Source: Paludibacter sp. (lineage in GTDB: Bacteria > Bacteroidota > Bacteroidia > Bacteroidales > Paludibacteraceae). Taken from it: a stretch of DNA of 64,000 nt. Position 1 is the first letter of the stretch, and the number at the start of each line of letters is the position of its first letter. Under the pieces are notes generated by a model. That model saw nothing but the letters and a program-made list of their open reading frames with translations. It was not told the origin of the DNA and ran no database searches. Positions 17,170-25,238 of this stretch are shown in pieces. Both the position numbers and the translations under genes were made by a program. The DNA lies in the NCBI GenBank assembly GCA_028710895.1, contig JAQTTH010000004.1:124001-188000 (forward strand), written 5' to 3'.

Positions 17170-18656
17170 CTCGCTATCCAACTTTCCGGATTTTGCAGAT
17201 TTCTGCCATTCCAAACCTGGAAATATAACTCGGTTTTATTTTCATTTTCATCATCCGTGTAAATCTTTCCAATAGGCTGTTTAGCATTTACATGTTCTCC
17301 TTCGCGCACATAAATCTGAGTCAGGTTGGCATATACGGTTCGGTAATTTCCGTGTGCAATAATCACAAGGCTGTTTGAGCCGGGGAAGAAACCACACTTC
17401 ATCACAGTTCCTTCGAAAACGGCCCGGGCAGTACTTCCGGAAGGTGTTTGTATGTAAATACCCTTGTTGTTGGTTGTCACATGTTTCAGCACTGGATGTT
17501 GCTGAATGCCATAATGCCCACGGATAAATCCGTTTGACGTTGGCCAGGGCAATCGTCCCTGATTACGCTCAAAATTACCCGACAGTAGCGTTTCCTCTTT
17601 CGTCATGGCAGTAACCGAAGCATTGTTTGAGGCTTTGGCGTCGGCATTAGCTCTGGCAGTTTCAGATGCTGCAGCTTTTACTTCCGCTTTTGCGTCGGCT
17701 TCCGCTTTTTTTGCAGCTAACACTTCCGCTCTCGAGGCTTCTGTTTTGGCTTTCGCATTCTTTTCTTCGGCTATTCGTCTTTTCTCGGCAGCGCGTTGCA
17801 ATGCAAGTTGTTTTTCCTGCTCGGCAGCCTTTTTCGCATCGGCCAATCGCTTTGCTTCAGCTGCCCGTTGAGCATCTTGTTGTTTTTTCTGAGCTGCAAT
17901 ACGTCTGGCTTCGGCCTTCCGGATTTCTTCGGCTATCAATCGTTCAATTCGGTTATTCAGATCATTTGCTTTCTTCTGTTGAATTTTCTGATCGGCCATT
18001 AGCTTCTTTTCTTTCTTTTGCAGGTCGGTAAGCAAAATCTTTTCGTTTTGTTCATCTTTGGCCAGTACCTGTGTTTCAGTTTGCTTTTGCTTCACAACTG
18101 TGACTTTGGTTGTTTTATGCATCACCAGACTATCATTTTTCAACTGAATCTGCACCTTTACCCGTTCAATATCCAGCACTTGTTTTTTGCGATATTCCGA
18201 ATATTCCTGCAAATAACGCAATCGGCGAAACGACTGATCGAATGTTTTCGACGAGAGCACAAACATGATTTTGGCATAGAGGCTGCGGTTGATATGAGCT
18301 TCCTGAACGAGTTTTGCATAATCGTTCTTCAGCTTTTTCAACTGTACTTCCAGGCGGCCTCTTTCATTGTTTAAGTGTACAATCTCTACATCCAACTGAC
18401 CAATTTCGGTATTCATGTTTTTTATCAGCACTTTTCGTTCATTGATATTCTTGCTGATAATAGTCAGTTTGTTCAACGAGGTACGTTTTGTCTTTTTTGT
18501 TTCGTTTAGCAGCTTACTTGTTGCTTCCAGGTTTTTAAGCGTTTGTTTGCGCTGCATTTCCAGTTCCCTCACCGATTGTGCCTGAGCTGTGAAAGCCAGT
18601 ACAAACGTTGTGATAACCAACAAAACTATTTTAGAGAGTGATTGAGATTGCATCAA
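17166..18656 (-). CDS. EnvC-like murein hydrolase activator
   Basis: A 496-residue exported protein. It has a signal peptide (about 1-26) and a long coiled coil (about 28-250) rich in K, E, L and Q. An Ala/Lys/Glu-rich linker (about 250-345) leads to a C-terminal LytM/M23 fold (about 370-496). Key catalytic residues are missing: the first motif reads NNKGIYIQTP where HxGxD is expected and the last reads ELYFQVW where HxHF is expected. That loss is the EnvC/NlpD pattern, proteins that switch on cell-wall amidases at the division site. It is the last gene of the dut-TPR-DUF4292 operon. Confidence 0.88.
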   Translation of the reverse strand: MMQSQSLSKIVLLVITTFVLAFTAQAQSVRELEMQRKQTLKNLEATSKLLNETKKTKRTSLNKLTIISKNINERKVLIKNMNTEIGQLDVEIVHLNNERGRLEVQLKKLKNDYAKLVQEAHINRSLYAKIMFVLSSKTFDQSFRRLRYLQEYSEYRKKQVLDIERVKVQIQLKNDSLVMHKTTKVTVVKQKQTETQVLAKDEQNEKILLTDLQKKEKKLMADQKIQQKKANDLNNRIERLIAEEIRKAEARRIAAQKKQQDAQRAAEAKRLADAKKAAEQEKQLALQRAAEKRRIAEEKNAKAKTEASRAEVLAAKKAEADAKAEVKAAASETARANADAKASNNASVTAMTKEETLLSGNFERNQGRLPWPTSNGFIRGHYGIQQHPVLKHVTTNNKGIYIQTPSGSTARAVFEGTVMKCGFFPGSNSLVIIAHGNYRTVYANLTQIYVREGEHVNAKQPIGKIYTDDENENKTELYFQVWNGRNLQNPESWIAR

Positions 18657-18695
18657 TTTGTTGTTTTTATAAATGATTTCAACTTGTGAGTTGGG

Positions 18696-19496
18696 TTATT
18701 TTTTCAGTAGGTCGTCAATGTTACCTCGCGTAAAACGATCGGAACTTGTGCCCTGCATTTTTATATCGGTATTAAAATCCACTTTCAGAATAGATAAATT
18801 ACAGGACATTTTTGAATTTTCACTGTTAGCCGAAACTAAAATATTCTGCGGAAAGTTTACTCCGTTTGTGTTTGTGTAATCTTTATAGGTTGTGCTGAGG
18901 TGATAATCACTCTTTTTTACATTCAATTGTACAGAAGTAATTACATTTTGTAGCGACAGTTGAGTACTTTGGATTAGATTTCCATTTTCGAAATTCAGTG
19001 TTTTGGCCAGATTATCTACAGCCACCAACTTACAACTGTCTGCCTGTATTTCCCTTTTCCCTACACAGAAAAACTGTGCAGTTAATAGGCTCTGAATGCT
19101 ATAATAATCTACATTAACCCCGAAACGTTTGCTGAAGTTTGAATAATCAACCACATAAAAGCGTCTGTTCATTTTATCGAAAACCCTCATGCTGTCGGGC
19201 AACAACTCGGCTTTTAAAACCTCAACTCCCAGAAATGGTTGAATGGAAATGAATATAGCCGAATCCTTTTTTATTTTGCAGGTAGCCGACACATTGAACG
19301 TGCGATCTTTCATTTGCAGCTCCAGCGAAAGTTTGCTGACATTGGCAGTTTTGAACTGCGGTTGTGTTTTCTGGATTTGCTCTATAAGCTGAAATATGGG
19401 ATTTACTTCCTTCGTTGAAGTTTTAGAGATAGTTCGTGTTGTTTTACACGAAACTAAAACCAGTACAGCCAGTAATATGCTTAATTTGTATTTCAT
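18696..19496 (-). CDS. DUF4292 lipoprotein
   Basis: A 266-residue predicted lipoprotein with lipobox VLVSC near residue 17. The body matches DUF4292 as I know it: FKTANVSKLSLELQ, SIQPFLGVEVLKAELLPDSM and RFYVVDY. The fold is probably LolA/LppX-like, suggesting contact with lipids or lipoproteins, but function is unproven. It sits between a TPR protein and the EnvC-like protein (39-base gap), a gene order that is widespread in Bacteroidetes. This suggests a shared role at the envelope. Confidence 0.85.
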   Translation of the reverse strand: MKYKLSILLAVLVLVSCKTTRTISKTSTKEVNPIFQLIEQIQKTQPQFKTANVSKLSLELQMKDRTFNVSATCKIKKDSAIFISIQPFLGVEVLKAELLPDSMRVFDKMNRRFYVVDYSNFSKRFGVNVDYYSIQSLLTAQFFCVGKREIQADSCKLVAVDNLAKTLNFENGNLIQSTQLSLQNVITSVQLNVKKSDYHLSTTYKDYTNTNGVNFPQNILVSANSENSKMSCNLSILKVDFNTDIKMQGTSSDRFTRGNIDDLLKK

Positions 19497-19534
19497 TTTT
19501 TTATGTATTTGGGGTAATCACCAATTTAGGATTG

Positions 19535-21286
19535 TTATGGTCTTACCCACCCTTTATTTTCAATTTTCTTTTTTAACTCGTCCGTTTTATTTCCGGCTTC
19601 TAATGACTTTTGCCACATTTCAAGCGCTTTGTCATCCATTTTCGACATCCAAAGAATGTCGCCATAATGCTCAAGAATCACGCCATGCTCTTCCTCCTTC
19701 GACAAATTATCCATAGCGCGTTCAATATAAAATTTTGCCAGCGAATAATTCCCTTCCTGATATAAAATCCAGGCATAGGTGTCCAGATAGGTACTGTTCT
19801 TGGGTTCAAGTTCTACCGTTTTGGCACTCATGCGCTCGGCCTTCTTCAATTCGGCTTTTTCCAGCGAAAGATAATAGGCATAATTATTCATGACCATTAT
19901 ATTCTTCGGATTGGCTGCCAGCGATTGTTCGTAGTTGGCAAATGCCGAATCTTTTTTCTCCAGTTTGAAATAAATATCCGCTATTTGTGCATAAAAATTA
20001 CTTTTCAGTATGTCCTGTTCTGTTGGTATCAAAGGCAATCCGGTTTTATATGTCGCCATGGCTCCGGTGTAATCAGCCAATTGATATTGTGCTATGCCTC
20101 TGTAGAAATACCAAAGCGGTTGTTTGGGCAAATTTTCAATGGCATGTTGAGTTACCGACATGATTTGATTGAAATTCTGGTCCGAAGTATAGCCCTGAAT
20201 TAACCGCAACCAGGTTTGCTCATTTTTCGGATTGATATTTATCATTGTTTCCAGCTCCGAAATAGCCTCTGCATTTCGTTTTTTATACTGAAGAAAGACG
20301 GCATAATAGCCGTGAACCTGTTCTTCCATTGGGTAGCGGTCGACCAACAACTTAAACAAACTTTCCGTTTCGTTGAGTTTGGTAGAGTCCTGCACCAGTT
20401 TTTCTACATATTGTCCCAACACCTGCACCTTGGTTTCTGCGTCAAGTTGCTCGCTCTTCAGAGCACTCACAATTGCTTCCAGTGCTTTCTGCGGTTCGTT
20501 CACCGTATTGTAGTATTCCGACAAAGATACATAAACAGTTGCATTTTGCGGATCATCTTTCAAAACCTGTTGATAAACTTCAAATGCATTCTGCAGCATT
20601 TTTTGTTGCATAAAAATATCGCCACGCAACACTTTGTACCTGGAGTCGGTAGGGAATTTATTTACAAGTTTGTCAATCTCAGCCGTACCTTTCTTTTGCT
20701 TGTTTTGCATGTAGTACAACTGGAATTTTTCGATAGAAATGGCCTGATTTATGCCCGAGATGCCTTCCAGCTTATCTAATGCCGCAATTGCTTTGTCGTA
20801 TTCCTTTGTTTCTTTGTAGAATGATGCAAGCATGCTGTACACATCTTCTTTGTTCGGATACCGTTTCTGAAGTTCTGTTGCTACCTGAATGGCCTTTTTC
20901 CAGTTTTTCAGTTCCGAATACATCGAAATGAGCTGCACGTTATACCACCAGTTTGTCGGGTCGTATTTCACCGCTTTTTCCATGCACTTCAGCGCCTCAT
21001 TGTTCAATCCGGCACCTGAATAGAGTATTCCGGCTTCCGACAGCGCACCTGCATCCAGTGAATCGATAGCCAGGCACAAGCGAAAGGTTTCCAGTGCCTG
21101 GTCGTATTTCTGATTGTCCTTCAGCCTGATTCCTTCGTAAAAGTAATAATCAAATTGGCGTTGTTGAGCTTCCGACAAGTGGTTTACCACCGGTTTGGCT
21201 TTCGGAACTACAGTTTTGGCTGTTGAGAAAGAGCAAAAGGCAACAACAAACAAGCAGAAAAGAAAATATTTTTTATGCATATGCAT
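19535..21286 (-). CDS. Exported TPR-repeat protein
   Basis: A 583-residue protein with a signal peptide (about 3-24) followed by tetratricopeptide repeats to near residue 565. Recognisable units include YDQALETFRLCLAIDSLDAG, NEALKCMEKAVKYDPTNWWY and a C-terminal YLDTYAWILYQEGNYSLA. Such arrays bind protein partners; no enzymatic motif is present. The alternative start M3 fits a signal peptide slightly better. It is the second gene of the operon that begins with dut (81-base gap) and is followed by the DUF4292 lipoprotein. Confidence 0.88.
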   Translation of the reverse strand: MHMHKKYFLFCLFVVAFCSFSTAKTVVPKAKPVVNHLSEAQQRQFDYYFYEGIRLKDNQKYDQALETFRLCLAIDSLDAGALSEAGILYSGAGLNNEALKCMEKAVKYDPTNWWYNVQLISMYSELKNWKKAIQVATELQKRYPNKEDVYSMLASFYKETKEYDKAIAALDKLEGISGINQAISIEKFQLYYMQNKQKKGTAEIDKLVNKFPTDSRYKVLRGDIFMQQKMLQNAFEVYQQVLKDDPQNATVYVSLSEYYNTVNEPQKALEAIVSALKSEQLDAETKVQVLGQYVEKLVQDSTKLNETESLFKLLVDRYPMEEQVHGYYAVFLQYKKRNAEAISELETMININPKNEQTWLRLIQGYTSDQNFNQIMSVTQHAIENLPKQPLWYFYRGIAQYQLADYTGAMATYKTGLPLIPTEQDILKSNFYAQIADIYFKLEKKDSAFANYEQSLAANPKNIMVMNNYAYYLSLEKAELKKAERMSAKTVELEPKNSTYLDTYAWILYQEGNYSLAKFYIERAMDNLSKEEEHGVILEHYGDILWMSKMDDKALEMWQKSLEAGNKTDELKKKIENKGWVRP

Positions 21287-21367
21287 CGTTAGTTCAAAAG
21301 TTTAGTTCATAATTGACTCTCACACACGCCTTAGCTAACAACTGTCAACTCTGAACTGTCAACTAAT

Positions 21368-21802
21368 TTAATGTTTTCCGGTATGCCCAAAACCTCCTGC
21401 ACCACGATTGGTCTCGCCCAATTCGTTTACCTGAATCCATTCGGCTTGTTCGTGGCTGGCAATCACCATTTGGCAAATACGTTCACCGTCGTTGATAATA
21501 AAATCTTCAGCCGATAAATTGATAAGTATCACACAAATTTCACCGCGGTAGTCGGCATCAATTGTTCCCGGAGAGTTCAGGATTGTAATTCCTTTTTTGA
21601 TAGCCAAACCGCTACGGGGACGAATCTGTGCTTCATACCCTGCCGGTAATTCTATGAATAATCCGGTGGGAACCAGTTTCCGTTCCAGTGGTTTCAAAAC
21701 AATTGGTTCGTCGATATTGGCGCGAATGTCCATTCCGGCCGACAAAGCGGTGGCATATTCCGGCAGTGCATGTTTTGACTGATTGACTATGTTGATTTGC
21801 AT
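21368..21802 (-). CDS. dut: dUTP diphosphatase
   Basis: Hydrolyses dUTP to dUMP and pyrophosphate, keeping uracil out of DNA. The 144-residue trimeric-type enzyme shows the five motifs: SAGMDIRAN (1), RPRSGLA (2), [11 protein letters not shown] (3), a degenerate GERICQMV (4) and [12 protein letters not shown] (5), the P-loop-like tail. It heads the operon that continues with the TPR, DUF4292 and EnvC-like genes. Its promoter is probably at 21831-21838. Confidence 0.97.
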   Translation of the reverse strand: MQINIVNQSKHALPEYATALSAGMDIRANIDEPIVLKPLERKLVPTGLFIELPAGYEAQIRPRSGLAIKKGITILNSPGTIDADYRGEICVILINLSAEDFIINDGERICQMVIASHEQAEWIQVNELGETNRGAGGFGHTGKH

Positions 21803-21830
21803 GAATTGTGAATAATTTTGAGTTTAACCA

Positions 21831-21838
21831 CAAAAATA
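21831..21838 (-). promoter_or_regulatory. -7 element for the dut operon
   Basis: On the - strand the sequence reads TATTTTTG, 29-36 bases upstream of the dut ATG. Consensus match only; no firm -33 box is seen. The rest of the 364-base gap up to 22166 is AT-rich, without an ORF or strong hairpin. Confidence 0.4.
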
Positions 21839-22060
21839 CGATTTTTATCCATAATCCTCTTTATGAACGTTCGAAAAATATGTTTTTTTCAACAACCGAT
21901 TTGTTTTAGCTGTAAGATATTAAATCGGTTTCGGCGCATTTTTTTGTTTCGTTGGCTTTATACAAGCTTTTTTTAATCAACTAAATTGAAACAATTACAA
22001 ATTTGACTTATCAAAACCCCATTTCTACTGAAATTGCTTGCACGGCTATTGGTGCGAATA

Positions 22061-22068
22061 TACTTTTG
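22061..22068 (+). promoter_or_regulatory. -7 element for the PepSY-like lipoprotein
   Basis: TACTTTTG matches TAnnTTTG; a possible -33 word cttg lies 20 bases upstream (22037-22040). It predicts a leader of about 90 bases. Confidence 0.4.
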
Positions 22069-22166
22069 TGCATGATTTTAAACCAAACAAATAAATTTTG
22101 ATGTATGATTCAAATTTACTTCTCGCTAAAATAATAAATAAATAATAATTTTAAAAATTTACAATT

Positions 22167-23021
22167 ATGAAAAAGCTCATTTTTTCAGTTCTTGCATTAG
22201 CCGCAGTAATGGTATCGTGCACAAGCAATGAGGAACTTGCCGCAGGAGTTTCAAGTGCTTCAGGTTCAACTTCAGCCACAGTGGCTGCTTATGTAGCCGA
22301 AAATTATCCGGCAACTACTATTGTTTCAACAACTACCAGCGGCTCGGTTGTAACAGCCACGCTGAATACCGGCGAAACACTTTCGTTTACTAAAAACGGT
22401 TCGTTGATTTCTTATTCAAACAATGCGGTTGAAGGTATTGATGCCGATAGCCTTATTGTGACTGACAGCACTTCAACCGATAGCGAAGGCAGACCTCACC
22501 ATCGGGGTGGTCACGGCGGAGGTCGTGGTCATGGTGGACACGGTGAAGGAGAAGGACCTGAAGGTCACGGACCAGACAGCTTGCAGGCAGGTGGTGAAGG
22601 TCATGGACACCCACGTCATTTCGAAAACGAGATTGCTGTAGATTCACTTCCGGTTATTGTTAACGATTATATTCTTGCTAACTATTCCGGTTATAAAGTA
22701 ATTCATGCTCAGGTTGATACTATTTGTCAGGGAATTGTAACCGAAGTATTGGTTTGTACAACTGCCACAGAACCGGTTAAACTGGTATTCGATGCAAGTG
22801 GAGTTTACTTGTTCAAAGCGCAAAGAATTAAATATGCTGATGTTCCTGCTGAAGTTTCGGCGGCAGTTACTGCTAACTATTCAACTTATAGCGTAAAGAA
22901 ACGTTCTGAAAAATTCACGTTGGCTGACGGAAGTATTCAATACAAAGTATTTATGTCGCTGGACTCAACCCGTAAATCAGTTACTTTCAATGCCGATGGT
23001 ACTGTAAGCTGCGAAAAATAA
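22167..23021 (+). CDS. PepSY-like lipoprotein with His/Gly-rich linker
   Basis: A 284-residue predicted lipoprotein (lipobox VMVSC, C18). Residues about 35-90 and 160-284 contain PepSY-like (PF11396 type) units: paired VAAYVAENYPATTI, VIVNDYILANYSGYKVI and VSAAVTANYSTYSVKK motifs, each followed by a strand such as KLVFDASGVYLF. Between them residues 108-151 form a linker made largely of Gly and His (for example GGHGGGRGHGGHGEGEG). Metal binding by this linker is inferred, not shown. It is a single gene with its own promoter and a strong terminator. Confidence 0.75.
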   Translation: MKKLIFSVLALAAVMVSCTSNEELAAGVSSASGSTSATVAAYVAENYPATTIVSTTTSGSVVTATLNTGETLSFTKNGSLISYSNNAVEGIDADSLIVTDSTSTDSEGRPHHRGGHGGGRGHGGHGEGEGPEGHGPDSLQAGGEGHGHPRHFENEIAVDSLPVIVNDYILANYSGYKVIHAQVDTICQGIVTEVLVCTTATEPVKLVFDASGVYLFKAQRIKYADVPAEVSAAVTANYSTYSVKKRSEKFTLADGSIQYKVFMSLDSTRKSVTFNADGTVSCEK

Positions 23022-23043
23022 GAAGCAGATCGTAGATTTTTGT

Positions 23044-23084
23044 AAAACACCCCGATTGGATATTTCAATCGGGGTGTTTTTTTT
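23044..23084 (+). terminator. Intrinsic terminator after the PepSY-like gene
   Basis: A perfect 15-bp stem pairs 23044-23058 with 23066-23080 around a 7-base loop and is followed by a T tract. The core is caccccgattg/caatcggggtg. Confidence 0.92.
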
Positions 23085-23140
23085 CAATTCTGTTGAGAAA
23101 CATTTATCCTGCCTTCATTGTTCCAGTGCATTAATTACTG

Positions 23141-23148
23141 TACTTTTG
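23141..23148 (+). promoter_or_regulatory. -7 element for the Old Yellow Enzyme gene
   Basis: TACTTTTG, with attg 20 bases upstream (23117-23120) as a possible -33 box. It lies 22 bases before the ATG at 23170. Confidence 0.5.
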
Positions 23149-23169
23149 TTTCTCTAAAAAATAGAATTC

Positions 23170-24216
23170 ATGGCTCAACTCAATCAACCCCTCACAATTA
23201 AATCGGTTACTTTCAAAAATAGAATTGGCATGCCCCCAATGTGTCAATATTCTGCCATAGATGGATTTGCGAATGACTGGCATTATGTTCATTACGGAAC
23301 AAGAGCAGTAGGCGGTGCTGCCCTAATTATAGTTGAAGCGACTGCCGTTGTTCCCGAAGGTCGTATTACTCCATTCGATTTGGGAATCTGGAATGATGAT
23401 CAGATTGCAGAATTGCAGAGAATAGCAACATTTATTCATGAGCAAGGTTCTGTAGCAGGCATTCAGCTTGCACACGCCGGACGAAAAGCCTCGCACGATT
23501 CGCCCGCTAAAGGTGGAAAACAACTGACAATAAGCGAAGGTGGATGGGTGACTGTTGCTCCATCAACCATTCCATTTGATGCAGCGGAAATTGCACCTGT
23601 AGAACTTGATAAGGCCGGTATTCAATCTGTTATAAATGAATTTCGAGCAGCAACTTTACGATCTAAAACAGCCGGATTTAAAGTTATTGAAATTCATGGG
23701 GCGCATGGTTATTTAATTCATCAATTTTTGTCGCCACTATCCAATACCCGCACCGACGAATATGGTGGAAGTTTCGAAAATCGCATTCGCTTATTGAAGG
23801 AAATTATTTTAGCTACACAAACTGTTTGGCCTGCCGATTTACCGCTGTTGGTTCGCCTCTCGGCAACCGATTGGGCAGAGGGTGGCTGGAATTTGGAAGA
23901 AACAGTAAAACTTTGTGCTATTTTGAAAGAAATGGGAGTGGACCTGATTGATTGTTCTTCGGGCGGAAATATAGTTACAGCCAAAATGTCTGTTGGTCCC
24001 GGTTATCAGATTCCGTTCTCCGAAGCCATTCGCCAAACAGGAATTAAAACGGCAACTGTTGGACTTATTACAACAGCTGATCAGATTTCTGAAATTCTCG
24101 AAAACGATAAAGCAGATTTAGTGTTACTCGGCAGAGAATTATTGCGAAACCCCTATTTCCCATTAAAAACTATTGACGGTATAAATTGGCCGACTCAATA
24201 TTTACGTGCTAAATAA
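23170..24216 (+). CDS. NADH:flavin oxidoreductase, Old Yellow Enzyme family
   Basis: An FMN-dependent ene-reductase of 348 residues, most like the YqjM/NamA group. Visible features are the N-terminal FKNRIGMPPMCQYSA (the FMN-contacting Cys is typical of YqjM types) and QLAHAGRKAS. GFKVIEIHGAHGYLIHQFLSP and the EYGGSFENRIR phosphate-binding motif follow, then LVLLGRELLRNPYFP at the end. It would reduce activated double bonds of enones or xenobiotics with NAD(P)H; the natural substrate is unknown. Monocistronic, with its own promoter and terminator. Confidence 0.93.
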   Translation: MAQLNQPLTIKSVTFKNRIGMPPMCQYSAIDGFANDWHYVHYGTRAVGGAALIIVEATAVVPEGRITPFDLGIWNDDQIAELQRIATFIHEQGSVAGIQLAHAGRKASHDSPAKGGKQLTISEGGWVTVAPSTIPFDAAEIAPVELDKAGIQSVINEFRAATLRSKTAGFKVIEIHGAHGYLIHQFLSPLSNTRTDEYGGSFENRIRLLKEIILATQTVWPADLPLLVRLSATDWAEGGWNLEETVKLCAILKEMGVDLIDCSSGGNIVTAKMSVGPGYQIPFSEAIRQTGIKTATVGLITTADQISEILENDKADLVLLGRELLRNPYFPLKTIDGINWPTQYLRAK

Positions 24217-24253
24217 CCAAATGAGCCTTCGAAATTTCGAAGGCTCGTTTGGT
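24216..24253. terminator. Hairpin terminator between convergent genes
   Basis: An 18-bp stem with one mismatch, core gagccttcgaa/ttcgaaggctc, beginning on the stop codon of the oxidoreductase gene. It separates that gene from the convergent SGNH hydrolase gene and may serve both strands. Confidence 0.85.
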
Positions 24254-24276
24254 TTATATTACAGATTTATTTGATG

Positions 24277-24942
24277 TTATTTTCTGAGGAGCAATGGTTT
24301 TATAGCTTTGCGCCAAATGGCATATCCTTTCAGGTTCATGTGCAACATATCCCCTTGAAATAGCTCAGGTATTGGTTTTCCTTCGGCATTCAGCATCGGA
24401 TGAAAAATATCAAGAAACCGGATGTTTTTCTCCGTCAGAATATAATTGCTTATAAGCGTATTCGCAGCGATTGCTTTGTCAATATATTTTTCGCGAGAAG
24501 GACTTGGCTTAATGGATATGTAAATAATAGGTACTTCAGGTAATTTTGACCTGATAATTTTGACCAAATGTTTGGTTCTGATAAAGATAGAATCTGCTGT
24601 CGTGGCATCGTTTACGATATCATCTTCACCCACATAAATCACTATTTGGCGTGGTTGATAAGGAAATACAATATCTTTGGCGTAATAGATTATATCATTC
24701 ACAACTGCGCCGCCTATTCCACGGTTCATAACAACAAAATCGGCAAAGGTACTTTCCAAATCATCCCATTTACGAATGCTGGAACTACCTATAAATAAAA
24801 TTGGGTGAGCCGGTGGAGCATACAGATTGTCGTATTGTTTGATAACCTGCACATCATCCCAGAACCTCGGCTTTTCCTGAGCCGACAACTCAACTGCAAA
24901 ACTAATTACAGAAAGTATAATTGCAAGCACTAATTTTTTCAT
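24277..24942 (-). CDS. SGNH/GDSL-type hydrolase, exported
   Basis: A 221-residue protein starting at ATG 24942. A longer in-frame start at 25032 would place 30 residues before an evident signal peptide (1-22), so I rejected it. SGNH blocks are FIGSSSIRKW (nucleophile S54), NRGIGGAVVND (Gly block) and DMLHMNLKGY with the Asp-His pair near the C-terminus. In the third block the sequence is YVGEDDIV where GxND is usual, so the oxyanion Asn appears as Asp107. Probably an acyl esterase acting on glycans or lipids in the periplasm. The 25-base-scale neighbourhood gives no clear operon partner. Confidence 0.85.
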   Translation of the reverse strand: MKKLVLAIILSVISFAVELSAQEKPRFWDDVQVIKQYDNLYAPPAHPILFIGSSSIRKWDDLESTFADFVVMNRGIGGAVVNDIIYYAKDIVFPYQPRQIVIYVGEDDIVNDATTADSIFIRTKHLVKIIRSKLPEVPIIYISIKPSPSREKYIDKAIAANTLISNYILTEKNIRFLDIFHPMLNAEGKPIPELFQGDMLHMNLKGYAIWRKAIKPLLLRK

Positions 24943-25188
24943 GTAATTTGAATTTATTTGAGGTGAATGGGTAGTTGATTGATACAAAAGTAATGAAAAT
25001 TTATAGACGAACTCACTATCAACTCTTTCCAATTATAATGGCGAATCTTTAAAACTCAAATTGTGAAGGTTTACAAATTTATTTTCTTTTACGTGTAATA
25101 CAACAGAATTTTTGACACTCTGGAAGAATGGAGAAAAATCAAAAGCAATAAGAGTTAAAAGAATCAACTTTATAATAAATAGTTTATG

Positions 25189-25196
25189 TAACTTTG
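25189..25196 (+). promoter_or_regulatory. -7 element for the alpha/beta hydrolase gene
   Basis: TAACTTTG, 42 bases before the ATG at 25239. The rest of the 296-base gap from 24943 is AT-rich, with nothing else recognised. Confidence 0.45.
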
Positions 25197-25238
25197 AGGC
25201 CTAAAAACCTTCTTTTTCTATAATTTAATCTCAAGAAA

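Noticed and set aside
17605-18031. ORFs opposite the EnvC-like gene rich in Ala, Phe and Leu
   Set aside because: They are antisense shadows of the repetitive Ala/Lys/Glu linker and coiled coil.
21839-22060. Possible small RNA or riboswitch in the dut-PepSY gap
   Set aside because: The sequence is AT-rich, without a stable hairpin or recognised aptamer core.
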